Assembly (NCBI RefSeq): GCF_000173735.1
Contig: NZ_ACCB01000032.1
Span: 1-52,000, forward strand
Source of the DNA: Yersinia aldovae ATCC 35236
GTDB taxonomy: Bacteria; Pseudomonadota; Gammaproteobacteria; Enterobacterales; Enterobacteriaceae
Reading direction: 5' to 3'
Length of the DNA stretch: 52,000 bases
The position numbers and the translations under genes were made by a program. Position 1 is the stretch's first letter. Each line of letters opens with the position of its first letter. The notes under the pieces are model-generated. The model saw only the letters and a program-made list of their open reading frames with translations. It searched no databases and was not told the origin of the DNA. Positions 40,389 to 50,401 of the stretch are shown piece after piece.

Positions 40389-41315
40389 TTATTGATTGAT
40401 TGGGTCCAGCCAACCGTACTTATCTTCAGTTGCACCGGTGAACAAGCCAAAGAACGCTTGTTGAATTTTGGTCGTGACTGGGCCACGTTTACCAATACCC
40501 ACCTGAATGCCATCCACGCTGCGTACAGGGGTAATTTCTGCCGCAGTACCGGACATAAACACTTCATCGGCCAAATAGAGAGATTCACGCGATAGCACCT
40601 GCTCACGCACTTCCAGGCCCATATCTTTCGCCAGTTTAATAATTGCATCGCGGGTAATGCCCGGCAAAGCAGAAGAGGTAAACGGCGGCGTGAACAGAAT
40701 GCCATCTTTGACTTCGAACAGGTTCTCACCGGCCCCTTCAGACAAGAAACCATGAATATCCAGTGCAATCCCTTCCTGATAACCGTGACGGCGTGCTTCA
40801 CTGCCCACCAGCAAGGAAGAGAGATAGTTACCACCGGCTTTAGCCGCTGTTGGAATGGTGTTGGGTGCCACACGGTTCCATGAAGAAACCATCGCATCAA
40901 TACCTTGCTCCAGTGCTTCGGCCCCCAGATAAGCCCCCCACGGGAACGCCGCGATAATCACGTCAGTTTTATAGCCATCTGGCGGGTTCACACCCATACC
41001 GACATCACCAATAAACACTAACGGGCGGATATACGCGCTGGTCAGATTATTTTTGCGCAGCGTTGCGCGGCAAGCTTCCATCAGCTCATCAACGGTTTGG
41101 GAAACCGGCATACGATAAATTTTGGCTGAGTCATGTAAACGCTGCATATGTTCGCGGTGACGGAAAACGACTGGCCCTTTGTGGGAGTCGTAGCAACGCA
41201 CACCTTCGAAGACTGACGTGCCGTAGTGTAACGCGTGAGACATCACATGAACTTTCGCCTCTGCCCACGGAACCATTTCACCGTTAAACCAAATAAAATC
41301 AGCTTTCTTCGTCAT
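40389..41315 (-). CDS. ilvE: Branched-chain amino-acid aminotransferase
   Basis: IlvE transfers the amino group from glutamate to the branched 2-oxo acids, the last step of valine, isoleucine and leucine synthesis. The 308-residue fold-type IV PLP enzyme has the lysine in PTAAKAGGNYLSSL (about Lys159). The signature EGAGENLFEVKDG and the start MTKKADFIWFNGEMVPW match E. coli. The start at 41315 is chosen over upstream in-frame codons that would overlap ilvM. Confidence 0.97.
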   Translation of the reverse strand: MTKKADFIWFNGEMVPWAEAKVHVMSHALHYGTSVFEGVRCYDSHKGPVVFRHREHMQRLHDSAKIYRMPVSQTVDELMEACRATLRKNNLTSAYIRPLVFIGDVGMGVNPPDGYKTDVIIAAFPWGAYLGAEALEQGIDAMVSSWNRVAPNTIPTAAKAGGNYLSSLLVGSEARRHGYQEGIALDIHGFLSEGAGENLFEVKDGILFTPPFTSSALPGITRDAIIKLAKDMGLEVREQVLSRESLYLADEVFMSGTAAEITPVRSVDGIQVGIGKRGPVTTKIQQAFFGLFTGATEDKYGWLDPINQ

Positions 41316-41337
41316 TCTTTTCTTTCCTTGTGGCGCA

Positions 41338-41613
41338 TCAGGCGCGTATCTGTAATGAATTAGGTTGTAAGATCTCGACGCAGGCGACATCCATAAGCTT
41401 ACTCAGCTGAGAAGACAGTAAATCGACAGGTCGCCCGCTGGCAACGGTCAATTCAATATTAACATTTTCGTCGTCAATCATTGGCGACATATTCATAGCA
41501 CAAACCTGAAAACCGCGGTGCCGCACAACCCGCAAAACACGCTCTAACATCTCAGGGCGGAAGCGGGCTTGGATAGAGATTTGATGTTGGATAGAGGGTT
41601 GATGTGGCATCAT
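41338..41613 (-). CDS. ilvM: Acetolactate synthase II small subunit
   Basis: IlvM is the regulatory/stabilising small subunit of acetohydroxyacid synthase II. The 91-residue ACT-domain protein (E. coli 87) includes [17 protein letters not shown] and [16 protein letters not shown]. Its start overlaps the ilvG stop by four bases (ATGA), so the two subunits are translationally coupled. The N-terminus has a short extra Gln/Ser/His-rich stretch compared with E. coli. Confidence 0.95.
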   Translation of the reverse strand: MMPHQPSIQHQISIQARFRPEMLERVLRVVRHRGFQVCAMNMSPMIDDENVNIELTVASGRPVDLLSSQLSKLMDVACVEILQPNSLQIRA

Positions 41614-43256
41614 GAGATTTTCTCCAGCATGGTTTCATTGCCTGCGCCTGGCGGTACTAACGGCCAAACATTTTCGAGTTCATCGATGGAAACCTGGAGC
41701 AGATAAGGGCCTTTGCTGTTAAACAGCGCATCCAGAGCGGCATCGACTTGGTCTTTGCGGGTGATACGTTGGCCGGGGATGTTAAAAGCACTGGCCAGTG
41801 TGATGAAATCGGGGTTATCAGAAAGATTGGTTTCGCTATAACGTCCATCAAAAAACAGTTGCTGCCACTGCCGAACCATACCCAATCGCTGGTTATCCAA
41901 TAAAACGATTTTCAGCGGTAACTGTTTTCGTTTTATCGTGCCCAACTCCTGAACATTCATCATAAACGAGCCATCACCAGAAACGCAGATAACCATGTCA
42001 TCCGGGCGGGCCATTTGCGCGCCAACAGCAGCGGGGACGCCAAAACCCATGGTACCCAAACCGCTAGAGGTGATGAAGTTCTCAGGGCGGGTAAAACTCA
42101 TATGCTGCGCCGTCCACATCTGATGTTGACCGACATCGGTAGTCACTATGGTCTGCGGCGCTTTACGTTCGGAAATCTGCTTGAGTAATAACGGAGCATA
42201 AATTGCCTGACCGGGGTGATCATAACGCCAGCTATACTGTTGTTTTAATGCCATAACCTCATCACGCCACGGCTGGATATTCAGTGGCTGCTGCAACGCA
42301 GGCAGCAATACATTCAAATCCCCCTGCAACGCGACATGCGCCTGACGCAATTTACTCAATTCAGCCGGATCGATATCCATATGGATAACTTTGGCTTTCG
42401 CGGCAAATGTATTCAGCTTACCGGTTACGCGGTCATCAAACCGTGCGCCAACGGCTATCAATAAATCACAATCCTGCACCGCAAAGTTGGCCGCTTTAGT
42501 GCCATGCATCCCCAGCATACCCAGATAGCACGGGTGATTAGTATCCGGTGCGCCCAAACCTTTCAAGGTAGCCACCGCAGGAATACCGGTCACCTCGATA
42601 AAAGCACGTAAGGCAGGAACGGCCTGTGCCATGCCAACCCCGCCACCGACATACAACATCGGTTTTTGCGCGGTGGCCAACATCTCTTTGGCTTGCTGCA
42701 ACTCGGCGGCGGAATCCACCAGATGCTCTTCAACGGGCATCAAATGCGGGGTCAATTCTCCAACAGCCAACTGAATATCTTTTGGAATATCGATTAATAC
42801 CGGCCCAGGGCGACCGCTGGTAGCGATAGCAAAGGCTTCTGCCATGATACCTGGCAGCGCATCTAATGATTCGACCAGAAAACTGTGTTTGGTACAGGCC
42901 AGAGAGAGGCCCAAGACATCAATTTCCTGAAAAGCATCAGTGCCGATTAACGCGGAGCCGACCTGACCGGTGATGGCGATAACCGGTACAGAATCAAGTA
43001 AAGCATCAGCCAAACCAGTGATCAGATTGGTGGCTCCGGGGCCGGACGTGGCAATACATACCCCGACTTTACCGGTTGCCCGCGCATAGCCAATCGCAGC
43101 AATGGCAGCGCCTTGTTCGTGGCGACAGAGCAGATGCTCGACACCACCATCATACAAAGCATCGTAGACAGGCATGATCGCACCACCTGGGTAGCCGAAT
43201 ACCGTACTAACTCCCTGCGCACGCAACGCTTGAACTACCCACTGAGCACCATTCAT
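41610..43256 (-). CDS. ilvG: Acetolactate synthase II large subunit, intact
   Basis: IlvG condenses pyruvate with pyruvate or 2-oxobutanoate using TPP, Mg2+ and FAD; isozyme II is valine-resistant. The 548-residue frame is uninterrupted, unlike the naturally frameshifted gene of E. coli K-12. [14 protein letters not shown] and the catalytic Glu in RHEQGAAI lie in the N-terminal third, and the TPP motif [14 protein letters not shown] lies near residue 435. The start [11 protein letters not shown] at 43256 lies downstream of the ilvL attenuator. Confidence 0.97.
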   Translation of the reverse strand: MNGAQWVVQALRAQGVSTVFGYPGGAIMPVYDALYDGGVEHLLCRHEQGAAIAAIGYARATGKVGVCIATSGPGATNLITGLADALLDSVPVIAITGQVGSALIGTDAFQEIDVLGLSLACTKHSFLVESLDALPGIMAEAFAIATSGRPGPVLIDIPKDIQLAVGELTPHLMPVEEHLVDSAAELQQAKEMLATAQKPMLYVGGGVGMAQAVPALRAFIEVTGIPAVATLKGLGAPDTNHPCYLGMLGMHGTKAANFAVQDCDLLIAVGARFDDRVTGKLNTFAAKAKVIHMDIDPAELSKLRQAHVALQGDLNVLLPALQQPLNIQPWRDEVMALKQQYSWRYDHPGQAIYAPLLLKQISERKAPQTIVTTDVGQHQMWTAQHMSFTRPENFITSSGLGTMGFGVPAAVGAQMARPDDMVICVSGDGSFMMNVQELGTIKRKQLPLKIVLLDNQRLGMVRQWQQLFFDGRYSETNLSDNPDFITLASAFNIPGQRITRKDQVDAALDALFNSKGPYLLQVSIDELENVWPLVPPGAGNETMLEKIS

Positions 43257-43340
43257 AGTTATTTCCCCGACCTTTCCCGCAAGGAACAGCATTTTATTCT
43301 GTTGTGCATTTTATGTTCCTCACGTCGTTTAACGTACCAA

Positions 43341-43376
43341 TAAAAAAACCCCCGAACCTTTCGGTGCGGGGGTTTT
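43341..43376 (-). terminator. Attenuator of the ilvGMEDA operon
   Basis: AACCCCCG pairs with CGGGGGTT (43347-43354 with 43367-43374) and is followed by a T-run on the minus strand. It lies between ilvL and ilvG, where the transcription attenuator of this operon is expected. Confidence 0.9.
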
Positions 43377-43397
43377 CTTGAGATTAAGGCTTGATTT

Positions 43398-43496
43398 TTA
43401 TGCCTTTATTCGTCCAAGTGCAGCCCCGCACGGTGGGATAATAATCACCACCACGCTAATTAGGACTAGGTTAATCACTTGGAAAATCGCTTTCAT
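43398..43496 (-). CDS. ilvL: ilv operon leader peptide
   Basis: This 32-codon reading frame is packed with the control codons of the operon. Its middle reads LVLISVVVIIIPPCGAALG, matching the E. coli IlvL peptide. Ribosome stalling at Val, Ile and Leu codons when charged tRNAs are scarce lets transcription pass the attenuator at 43341-43376 into ilvGMEDA. The end GRIKA differs slightly from GRGKA in E. coli. It is too short to be picked up by usual gene-length cut-offs. Confidence 0.93.
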   Translation of the reverse strand: MKAIFQVINLVLISVVVIIIPPCGAALGRIKA

Positions 43497-43540
43497 AATT
43501 AGGTTGTTCATCTGTCTAGTGTCGAACGAATACCTACAGA

Positions 43541-43568
43541 GTTATCACAGTTATCGGTTGTCTGACAA
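43541..43568 (-). promoter_or_regulatory. Possible ilvLGMEDA promoter
   Basis: On the minus strand TTGTCA (43563-43568) is followed after 16 bp by GATAAC (43541-43546), with an AT-rich tract upstream. It lies about 45 bp before ilvL. The -10 is poor, so this is tentative. Confidence 0.35.
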
Positions 43569-43844
43569 TATTTATTTAAAAAATTATTTTGTCATCCCGC
43601 ACACGAAACGCCACAAATATATTAATTATCAATCATTAAAACCCGCACTGGCAGTTTGCTTTTTTTGCAATCTCCTGCGCAACGTTCAATTGCACGGCAT
43701 TTATTGCAGCGAAACTTCTCGTGAACGCTCGCAATCTCATCATTCTTTTCTGCACTAAAAAGAGGCGTGAGGCACCCTGTTGCAGCTATCACCCACGGCC
43801 ACCTCAACTGGCGGCAAGGACGCATCACCACAAAGGGAAGCATC

Positions 43845-45368
43845 ATGTCACTGGCAATTATCCATACCCGCGCAACCTTGGGCATTCAGGCACCACCGGT
43901 TACGGTAGAAGTGCATATCAGTAACGGGTTACCTGGGCTGGTATTGGTTGGTTTACCCGAAACAACAGTAAAAGAAGCGCGTGACAGGGTTCGTAGTGCA
44001 TTAATTAATAGCGGCTTTACCTTTCCGGCCAAACGAATCACCGTCAGTCTGGCACCGGCAGATTTACCCAAAGAAGGCGGGCGTTATGATCTCCCTATCG
44101 CGTTAGCGATATTGGCGGCCTCAGAACAGATCCCTGCCGATCGATTAGCGCAATATGAGTTCTTGGGTGAGTTAGCACTTTCAGGAGCACTAAGGCGGGT
44201 TTGCGGCGCAATTCCAGCGGCACTCGCCAGCAGCCAGGCCAAACGTCAGTTAATTCTCCCGTCCGCCAACAACCTGGAAATTGGCTTGATCCCACAAGGT
44301 GATAGCTGGGTCGCGGACCACTTGCTTGCCGTGTGTGGTTTCTTACAGGGTGAAAATACGCTCGCCCAGGGTCAGGTGCCAGCTCCCCCCCAATCATGGG
44401 ATAACAGCCTTGACCTACAAGATATTATCGGCCAGTCACAAGCCAAGCGCGCGTTGGAAATTGCCGCGGCGGGGGGGCATAACTTATTGCTACTTGGGCC
44501 ACCGGGAACCGGTAAAACCATGCTGGCCAATCGCTTAACCGGGTTATTACCTCCTTTGACAGATCAGGAGGCACTGGAGGCAGCCGCAATCAATGGCTTG
44601 CTACACAGTAACGAACGCCCCGCTCAATGGCGCTGTCGGGCCTTTCGTGCTCCGCATCACAGCGCATCGATGGCCGCACTGGTGGGCGGTGGAACAATCC
44701 CTCGTCCTGGTGAGATATCGCTGGCACATAACGGTGTGTTATTTCTCGATGAACTGCCTGAATTTGAACGACGGGTATTAGATTCGCTGCGTGAACCGCT
44801 GGAGTCAGGCGAAATTATCATTTCCCGTGCAGCAGCTAAAGTTTGCTTCCCTGCTAAAGTACAACTTATTGCTGCTATGAATCCCAGCCCCAGTGGGCAT
44901 TATCAGGGAGTTCATAACCGAACACCGCCACAACAGGTTCTGCGCTATCTGGCAAAACTGTCTGGGCCGTTTCTCGATAGATTTGATATATCAATAGAAG
45001 TCCCTTTACTGCCTGCTGGGATGCTGCGCGCGCAGAAAAACCCAGGGGAAAGTAGCGAAATCGTCAGGCAACGGGTATTACAGGCAAGAAGAACGCAATT
45101 AGAACGGGCGGGGAAGATCAATACACAGCTCGGTAGCCATGAAGTGACGAAATATTGTTATTTAGCACCTGCGGATGCGGCTTTTCTTGAACAGGTATTA
45201 CTGACGTTAGGTCTGTCAGTACGTGCCTGGCATCATATTCTGAAAGTCGCACGGACCATTGCCGACCTTGCTCTGGAGAAAAACATTCAAAAAAATCACC
45301 TAGCAGAAGCACTAAGCTATCGTTGTATGGACCGCCTACTGGCGCAGTTACACAAAAACCTGATGTGA
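43845..45368 (+). CDS. comM: ComM/YifB, Mg-chelatase-like AAA+ helicase
   Basis: In naturally competent bacteria ComM is a hexameric helicase that drives branch migration during integration of incoming DNA; its role in enterics is less clear. The 507 residues (E. coli 506) comprise an N-terminal Lon-like region (SLAPADLPKEGGRYDLPIA), Walker A GPPGTGKT, Walker B LFLDELPEF, AMNPSPSGH and a C-terminal Mg-chelatase domain. AAAGGGAAG precedes the ATG at 43845. Upstream codons are unlike the family. It is transcribed away from the ilv operon. Confidence 0.95.
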   Translation: MSLAIIHTRATLGIQAPPVTVEVHISNGLPGLVLVGLPETTVKEARDRVRSALINSGFTFPAKRITVSLAPADLPKEGGRYDLPIALAILAASEQIPADRLAQYEFLGELALSGALRRVCGAIPAALASSQAKRQLILPSANNLEIGLIPQGDSWVADHLLAVCGFLQGENTLAQGQVPAPPQSWDNSLDLQDIIGQSQAKRALEIAAAGGHNLLLLGPPGTGKTMLANRLTGLLPPLTDQEALEAAAINGLLHSNERPAQWRCRAFRAPHHSASMAALVGGGTIPRPGEISLAHNGVLFLDELPEFERRVLDSLREPLESGEIIISRAAAKVCFPAKVQLIAAMNPSPSGHYQGVHNRTPPQQVLRYLAKLSGPFLDRFDISIEVPLLPAGMLRAQKNPGESSEIVRQRVLQARRTQLERAGKINTQLGSHEVTKYCYLAPADAAFLEQVLLTLGLSVRAWHHILKVARTIADLALEKNIQKNHLAEALSYRCMDRLLAQLHKNLM

Positions 45369-45369
45369 A

Positions 45370-45393
45370 ATAGGAGGCAAAACCTCCTATTTT
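45370..45393 (+). terminator. Terminator after comM
   Basis: AATAGGAGG pairs with CCTCCTATT around a 5-nt loop. The arms are followed by T on the plus strand and on the minus strand alike. It lies directly after the comM stop. Confidence 0.75.
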
Positions 45394-45427
45394 AACCACT
45401 ATTCGTACCCGGTCGCACCCGGAATCA

Positions 45428-45465
45428 TTGAAGTTGCAGACAATAGAATCCCTCTGCAACTTCAA
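45428..45465. repeat. Perfect 13-bp inverted repeat resembling ERIC ends
   Basis: The arms TTGAAGTTGCAGA and TCTGCAACTTCAA are separated by 12 bp. They resemble the terminal arms of the local ERIC repeats (CTGCAACTTGAAG), so this may be an ERIC with its centre deleted. It can also serve as a 3' hairpin for maoP on the minus strand. Confidence 0.55.
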
Positions 45466-45477
45466 GTACGGCAGATA

Positions 45478-45816
45478 TTAATCGTCACTGTCAGTATAAT
45501 CTTCCACTGCATCCATCTGCGGTTTGCCGCCAGACAAGGTGTGGAAGCGCTTAGGCCGACGAGTGTGGGTCACATATTTGGACCACACCTTTTCCTCAGC
45601 ACTGACCGGCTCACGTTCGCCGCGACAAACAGCAACAAATAGTTGCTCTTCTTCAGTAGCAGGTTCACGTTTACCTAAGTCGAGTTCGTTAAAGGCGTAG
45701 CCGTGGCGCTCTAGTAATTGCGCCTCTTTAATGGTGAAATCGCCGTGACGCGAGAACCCGCGAGGATAGTGTTTATTATCAAAAAAACGATTGGTCGTGA
45801 TGAAGCTATCCGCCAT
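45478..45816 (-). CDS. maoP: Macrodomain Ori organisation protein MaoP
   Basis: MaoP (YifE) acts with the maoS site to organise the Ori macrodomain of the E. coli chromosome. The 112 residues equal the E. coli length. The conserved block [20 protein letters not shown] is followed by LGKREP and a terminal EDYTDSDD. The ATG at 45816 gives this length; further upstream codons would enter the promoter and maoS region. It is divergent from hdfR. Confidence 0.95.
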   Translation of the reverse strand: MADSFITTNRFFDNKHYPRGFSRHGDFTIKEAQLLERHGYAFNELDLGKREPATEEEQLFVAVCRGEREPVSAEEKVWSKYVTHTRRPKRFHTLSGGKPQMDAVEDYTDSDD

Positions 45817-45853
45817 CTGACACGCTCCTAATTCTCTCATGGTCGTGCTGTTT

Positions 45854-45870
45854 ATGGCGCGGAGTATTAG
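45854..45870. promoter_or_regulatory. maoS-like site overlapping the maoP promoter
   Basis: ATGGCGCGGAGTATTAG is the reverse complement of the 17-bp sequence I recall for E. coli maoS. It lies 38 bp upstream of the maoP start. On the minus strand it overlaps a possible -10 (TAATAC) with TTTACA 16 bp upstream. The match is from memory and should be checked. Confidence 0.6.
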
Positions 45871-45935
45871 ATAGGCTTGACATCGTGTAAAACAAAACAT
45901 TTAAATCTTAACGACAAAATAAATTGGAGATAGGT

Positions 45936-46817
45936 TTGGATACCGAATTACTGAAAACCTTTTTGGAGGTCAGTAGAACCCGCCACTTTGGGCGCGCAGC
46001 TGAATCTTTGTACTTAACACAGTCGGCGGTGAGTTTTCGTATCCGTCAATTGGAAAATCAGTTAGGTGCAAATTTATTCACTCGCCATCGCAATAATATT
46101 CGCCTAACACCTGCGGGTGAACGGTTGGTTCCCTACGCAGAATCGCTGATGAGTACCTGGCAGTTGGCAAAAAAAGAGGTTGCACACTCGCTACAGCACG
46201 CCGAGTTATCCATCGGTGCAACCGCATCACTATGGGAGGCATATCTGACGCCATGGTTACAACTACTCTATAAACAGCGTGAAGCATTGCGCCTTGAAGC
46301 ACGAATAGCGCTCAGACAGTCACTGGTCAAGCAGCTGCACGAACGGCAACTGGATTTATTAATAACAACTGAACCACCGAAAATGGACGAACTGGCCAGC
46401 CAGCTACTGGGGCATTTTTCTCTACGGCTGTATTCGATGATTCCGCTTGATTCATTACAAGAAGTAACAGCGCCTGTTGCGCATAATAATGCAAATGAAG
46501 CGCCCTATATCAAACTTGAATGGGGTGCTGACGTCCATCAACAAGAAAATAGATTGCTCAACAGTGAACAAATGCCCGTATTAACCACCACCTCCGCACA
46601 GTTAACCCGACAACTGCTGGAAAGCACTGGCGGTTGCGCCTTCCTACCAGAACATTGGCAAAAAGAATATCCCCAGCTCATTATCAATGCTGACATTCCA
46701 CCTGTTGTACGACCACTGTATGCAGTTTGGTTACAAAACAGCGACCAGCAAACATTGATCCGGCAACTCTTAAAAACACCAATAAATAACACAACCCAAA
46801 GCGCTACACCGGATTAA
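45936..46817 (+). CDS. hdfR: LysR-type regulator HdfR
   Basis: In E. coli HdfR represses the flagellar master operon flhDC. The 293-residue LysR protein (E. coli about 279) has an N-terminal helix-turn-helix region identical in pattern to E. coli ([20 protein letters not shown]). The C-terminal effector domain is more variable. I start at the TTG at 45936 ([11 protein letters not shown]), with GGAG six to seven bases before it; an in-frame TTG four codons earlier overlaps that ribosome-binding site. The 3' end overlaps the convergent yjfF end by 14 bp. Confidence 0.92.
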   Translation: MDTELLKTFLEVSRTRHFGRAAESLYLTQSAVSFRIRQLENQLGANLFTRHRNNIRLTPAGERLVPYAESLMSTWQLAKKEVAHSLQHAELSIGATASLWEAYLTPWLQLLYKQREALRLEARIALRQSLVKQLHERQLDLLITTEPPKMDELASQLLGHFSLRLYSMIPLDSLQEVTAPVAHNNANEAPYIKLEWGADVHQQENRLLNSEQMPVLTTTSAQLTRQLLESTGGCAFLPEHWQKEYPQLIINADIPPVVRPLYAVWLQNSDQQTLIRQLLKTPINNTTQSATPD

Positions 46818-47796
46818 GTGGCGGCGACTTAGGGTGTGCCCGACGATTTAGATAAAAAGCGCTCATCGCCTTCTGAATGGCAATAAAACTAAATAACAGA
46901 ATACCAATGACAATCTTGGTCCACCATGAACTAAGCGTGCCATCAAAAGTGATATAACTCTGGATAAGCCCCTGAATCAGGACGCCAAATAGAGTACCAA
47001 AAACGGTGCCAATACCGCCGGTGAGCAACGTACCGCCGATAACCACAGCAGCAATCGCATCCAGCTCAACACCACTGGCTGCTAAGGCATAACCGGCAGA
47101 CGTGTAGAGAGAAAAAACAATTCCAGATAACGCGGCTAGCGTGCTCGACAGCATATAGATTTTTATCGTCGTTTGTCTGACCGGAACCCCCATCAAGCCG
47201 GCAGAAACGCTATTTCCCCCAATGGCATAGACGTTATGACCAAAACGTGTTCGATGAGCCAAGAGAATGCCAAATGCCACAACTATTAGCATGATAAAAG
47301 CTAATAACGTGAACCGCCCCCCGCCGGGGACTTTCCAGGCGAAATTTGCCAACGTGGCATAAAGTGGATGATCAATGGGTATCGACTCTTCAGACACGAT
47401 AAAACTCATGCCACGAACGAAGAACATCCCAGCCAGAGTAATAATAAACGCAGGGAGTTTCAGAGAATCAATAATCCACCCCATCAATGCGCCAAACATC
47501 GCCCCCATAATCAATGTAATGGCAAAAGCATACATAGGATGAATGCCATAGGTTCCGATTAGCTTCGCCAGCAGCACGCCAGTAAACGCAATAACTGAAC
47601 CGACAGATAAATCAATACCGCCGGATAAAATAACAAAGGTCATGCCCACAGCAACAATGCCCAAAAAAGCATTATCTGTCAGTAAGTCACACCAAACACG
47701 AGAGGAAGAGAAGCTGGGAAACTGACTGAGACAAAAGGCATATCCCAGAATAAAAACGGCGATAGTCATCAGCAAAGGAATATTACGCTTTAACAT
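46804..47796 (-). CDS. yjfF: Sugar ABC transporter permease YjfF
   Basis: This is one of two inner-membrane permeases of the YtfQRT-YjfF importer, which in E. coli takes up galactofuranose. The 330 residues (E. coli 331) form a RbsC/XylH-family permease with about ten membrane helices and the motif [14 protein letters not shown] near the N-terminus. [16 protein letters not shown] near the C-terminus is the coupling region. The start overlaps the ytfT stop by one base (TAATG). It is the last gene of the operon, and its 3' end overlaps hdfR on the opposite strand. Confidence 0.92.
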   Translation of the reverse strand: MLKRNIPLLMTIAVFILGYAFCLSQFPSFSSSRVWCDLLTDNAFLGIVAVGMTFVILSGGIDLSVGSVIAFTGVLLAKLIGTYGIHPMYAFAITLIMGAMFGALMGWIIDSLKLPAFIITLAGMFFVRGMSFIVSEESIPIDHPLYATLANFAWKVPGGGRFTLLAFIMLIVVAFGILLAHRTRFGHNVYAIGGNSVSAGLMGVPVRQTTIKIYMLSSTLAALSGIVFSLYTSAGYALAASGVELDAIAAVVIGGTLLTGGIGTVFGTLFGVLIQGLIQSYITFDGTLSSWWTKIVIGILLFSFIAIQKAMSAFYLNRRAHPKSPPLNPV

Positions 47797-48815
47797 TATT
47801 TTCGCCTCGTGAAGATATGGCTCAATGAGATCATCGGTGACTGCACCACCAATACGGCTAACACCACAATGGCTTTAAGAACCAGATTGAATTCCGGTTG
47901 GTAGCCAGAAAGCAAAATCCCAGTATTCATACCCTGAATAATCAAAGCACCAATCACTGAAAGTAAAAGATTAAAACGCCCACCCATTAAAGATGCACCG
48001 CCAATGACCACCGCCAAAATAGCATCCAACTCCAACCATAAACCGGCATTATTAGCATCTGCACCACGGATATCGGCGGTCACGATAATGCCCGCAACTG
48101 CCGCACAGACACCACAAATGACATATACCGAAATCAGCACCAAACGGGTACTTACCCCCGCATTACGTGCTGAACGCAGGTTGATACCAACAGACTCAAT
48201 AAACAACCCCAGTGCCGTTTTGCGCGTCAATAGCCACACAATAATCAGCATACTAAATGCGATGACCACAGACATTGGCATATACATCAAGGTGCTGCTG
48301 CCTAACTCTGCCAACCCTCCGCTATCAAATGTGACAATCTGGCCTTCGGTAATCAGTTGAGCTATACCTCGCCCTGCAACCATTAACATCAAGGTGGCAA
48401 CAATCGGTTGAATTTGTAATACCGCGACCAAAAAACCATTCCATAAGCCGCATAACGCACCGACAGCAAGTGCTGCGATCAATACCACCAATAAGGGATA
48501 TCCTGCGCTGGTTAATGTGGCCGCAGTCGCACCGGCTATCGCCATCACCGCTCCAACTGATAAATCGATGCCTCCGGTTGCGATCACTAACGTCATTCCC
48601 AGTGCCAATAACGCAACGGGAGCACCCCGGTTTAAGATATCAATCACACTGCCAAACAGCCGGCCATCCTGAATATGAATTGAAAAAAAGTGTGGTGCGA
48701 CCAAACTATCAATCAATAAAATGACCGCCAGAGCACCAAATTGAGTAGCACCGCTCGGCAAGACCCATTTAACTTTACGCGGCCTTTGCGGCATAGATAG
48801 GCTCCTGTTTCCCAT
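47796..48815 (-). CDS. ytfT: Sugar ABC transporter permease YtfT
   Basis: This is the second permease of the YtfQRT-YjfF importer. The 339 residues (E. coli 341) carry [19 protein letters not shown] and the coupling motif AVVIGGASLMGGRFNLL, as in the RbsC family. Two starts are plausible: the ATG at 48815 with AAGGAG upstream, and one at 48794 with AGGAG upstream. I keep the longer one because the gap to ytfR is then 11 bp and the length fits the E. coli protein. Confidence 0.92.
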   Translation of the reverse strand: MGNRSLSMPQRPRKVKWVLPSGATQFGALAVILLIDSLVAPHFFSIHIQDGRLFGSVIDILNRGAPVALLALGMTLVIATGGIDLSVGAVMAIAGATAATLTSAGYPLLVVLIAALAVGALCGLWNGFLVAVLQIQPIVATLMLMVAGRGIAQLITEGQIVTFDSGGLAELGSSTLMYMPMSVVIAFSMLIIVWLLTRKTALGLFIESVGINLRSARNAGVSTRLVLISVYVICGVCAAVAGIIVTADIRGADANNAGLWLELDAILAVVIGGASLMGGRFNLLLSVIGALIIQGMNTGILLSGYQPEFNLVLKAIVVLAVLVVQSPMISLSHIFTRRK

Positions 48816-48826
48816 GAGGTAACTCC

Positions 48827-50317
48827 TTATTGCACCGCGATCGCCTGCATAATGGCAGGAACAGAAATCTCATCGTGACCGAGTTGTGCAATATGGCGAC
48901 GATCTCGCAAAACAATGACGCGATCGGCGTAACCTGCCAATTCCTCTAATTCGGAAGAGATAATGAGCAGTGCTAATCCTTCATCACATAACTTTTCAAT
49001 TAACCGAATGATTTCAGCATGAGCCCCCACATCAATGCCCCGAGTCGGTTCATCTAATATTAAAAATCGAGGTTTTGTGGCCAACCAGCGGGCTAACAAA
49101 ACTTTTTGCTGGTTTCCGCCGGAGAGGTACTGAATTTGCTGTTCAGGGCCAGGAGTTCGAATACCCAATTGCTGGATAAAATCCTCTGCAATTTGGATTT
49201 GTTCACGTATAGAAATTGGCCTCAACCACCCGCGCTGGGCCTGTAGGGCCAAAATAATGTTTTCTCGTACCGTCGCGGCCCCCACAATGCCGTCAGTTTT
49301 ACGATCTTCCGGGCAATAACCAAAACCATATTTCGACGCTTTTCGTGGCGTTCTAATTTTAACCGGTTTGCCCTGAATTTTGGCTTCGCCAGTATCAGGT
49401 GTGGTGACACCAAAAATTAACTGCGCTGTTTCCGTGCGACCCGAGCCTAATAGCCCGGCCAGACCGACAATTTCTCCGGGAGAAACAGATAAATCGAAGT
49501 TCTCCACCACTCCTCGCCGACTATAGTTTTTGAATTCAACTAATGGGTTACTTACCACAATATTATGTTCACCACGTTTTAATAATTGTTCGTCAAAGCT
49601 ATGGCCTAGCATCATCTGAACCAATTCAATGCGGGGGAGTTCTGTAGTGTTTTTTGTGCCGACGAGCTTGCCATTACGCAAAACGGTAATACGATCGCTG
49701 ATCCGATAAACCTGATCGAGGAAATGTGTCACGAAAACCATACCAATACCTTGATCACGCAACTGTCGCAAAATATCCAATAACATACTGACTTCTTTAG
49801 CATCCAAACTTGCCGTCGGCTCATCCAGAATCAATACCTTAGCGGATAGATCAACTGCCCGAGCAATCGCAACAATCTGTTGTATTGCAATAGAGAAATC
49901 AGCCAAAGGCCGCTGAACATCCAACTCCAGGCCATAGCCTTTCAGTAATTTTGTTGCTTGTTGATTCATCGTGCGATGATCAATTAATCCCCAATGCAAT
50001 GGTTCACGGCCTATAAAGAGATTTGCTGCAATAGAGATATTGGGGAGTAAATTGACCTCTTGATAAACTGTACCAATGCCCATTTTTTGAGCATCTGCTG
50101 TATCAATAGGACAAATGGCTACACCATCTAAATAGACTTCGCCGGCTGCCCGCTTATAGACCCCGGTTAATGCTTTAATTAACGTCGATTTTCCTGCACC
50201 ATTCTCGCCCAGTAAAGCTACAACCTCACCGCGCTGCAAAGAGAAATCAACAAAATCCAATGCCTTAACACCAGGAAATTCAACTGACAAGCCACGGACT
50301 TCTAGCAGTGTTTCCAT
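48827..50317 (-). CDS. ytfR: Sugar ABC transporter ATP-binding protein YtfR
   Basis: YtfR supplies ATP hydrolysis for the importer. The 496 residues contain two fused nucleotide-binding domains. The first has Walker A GENGAGKST (37-45) and LILDEPTASLD. The second has a degenerate P-loop (AGLLGSGRTE) typical of monosaccharide transporters, then YLSGGNQQKVLLARWL and LILDEPTRGIDVG. It follows ytfQ after 84 bp that contain a hairpin. Confidence 0.94.
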   Translation of the reverse strand: METLLEVRGLSVEFPGVKALDFVDFSLQRGEVVALLGENGAGKSTLIKALTGVYKRAAGEVYLDGVAICPIDTADAQKMGIGTVYQEVNLLPNISIAANLFIGREPLHWGLIDHRTMNQQATKLLKGYGLELDVQRPLADFSIAIQQIVAIARAVDLSAKVLILDEPTASLDAKEVSMLLDILRQLRDQGIGMVFVTHFLDQVYRISDRITVLRNGKLVGTKNTTELPRIELVQMMLGHSFDEQLLKRGEHNIVVSNPLVEFKNYSRRGVVENFDLSVSPGEIVGLAGLLGSGRTETAQLIFGVTTPDTGEAKIQGKPVKIRTPRKASKYGFGYCPEDRKTDGIVGAATVRENIILALQAQRGWLRPISIREQIQIAEDFIQQLGIRTPGPEQQIQYLSGGNQQKVLLARWLATKPRFLILDEPTRGIDVGAHAEIIRLIEKLCDEGLALLIISSELEELAGYADRVIVLRDRRHIAQLGHDEISVPAIMQAIAVQ

Positions 50318-50375
50318 CAGATGTACCCACGTTCAAAAATGACTCAGATATTGCCCAAATACAGGTGACGAAAGC

Positions 50376-50395
50376 AGGCGGGACAAATCCCGCCT
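50376..50395. other. Hairpin between ytfQ and ytfR
   Basis: The perfect stem AGGCGGGA/TCCCGCCT has a 4-nt loop. It lies just after the ytfQ stop on the minus strand and has no good T-run. Such hairpins after binding-protein genes often stabilise the upstream mRNA segment, so the binding protein is made in excess. Confidence 0.6.
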
Positions 50396-50401
50396 TTTAA
50401 A

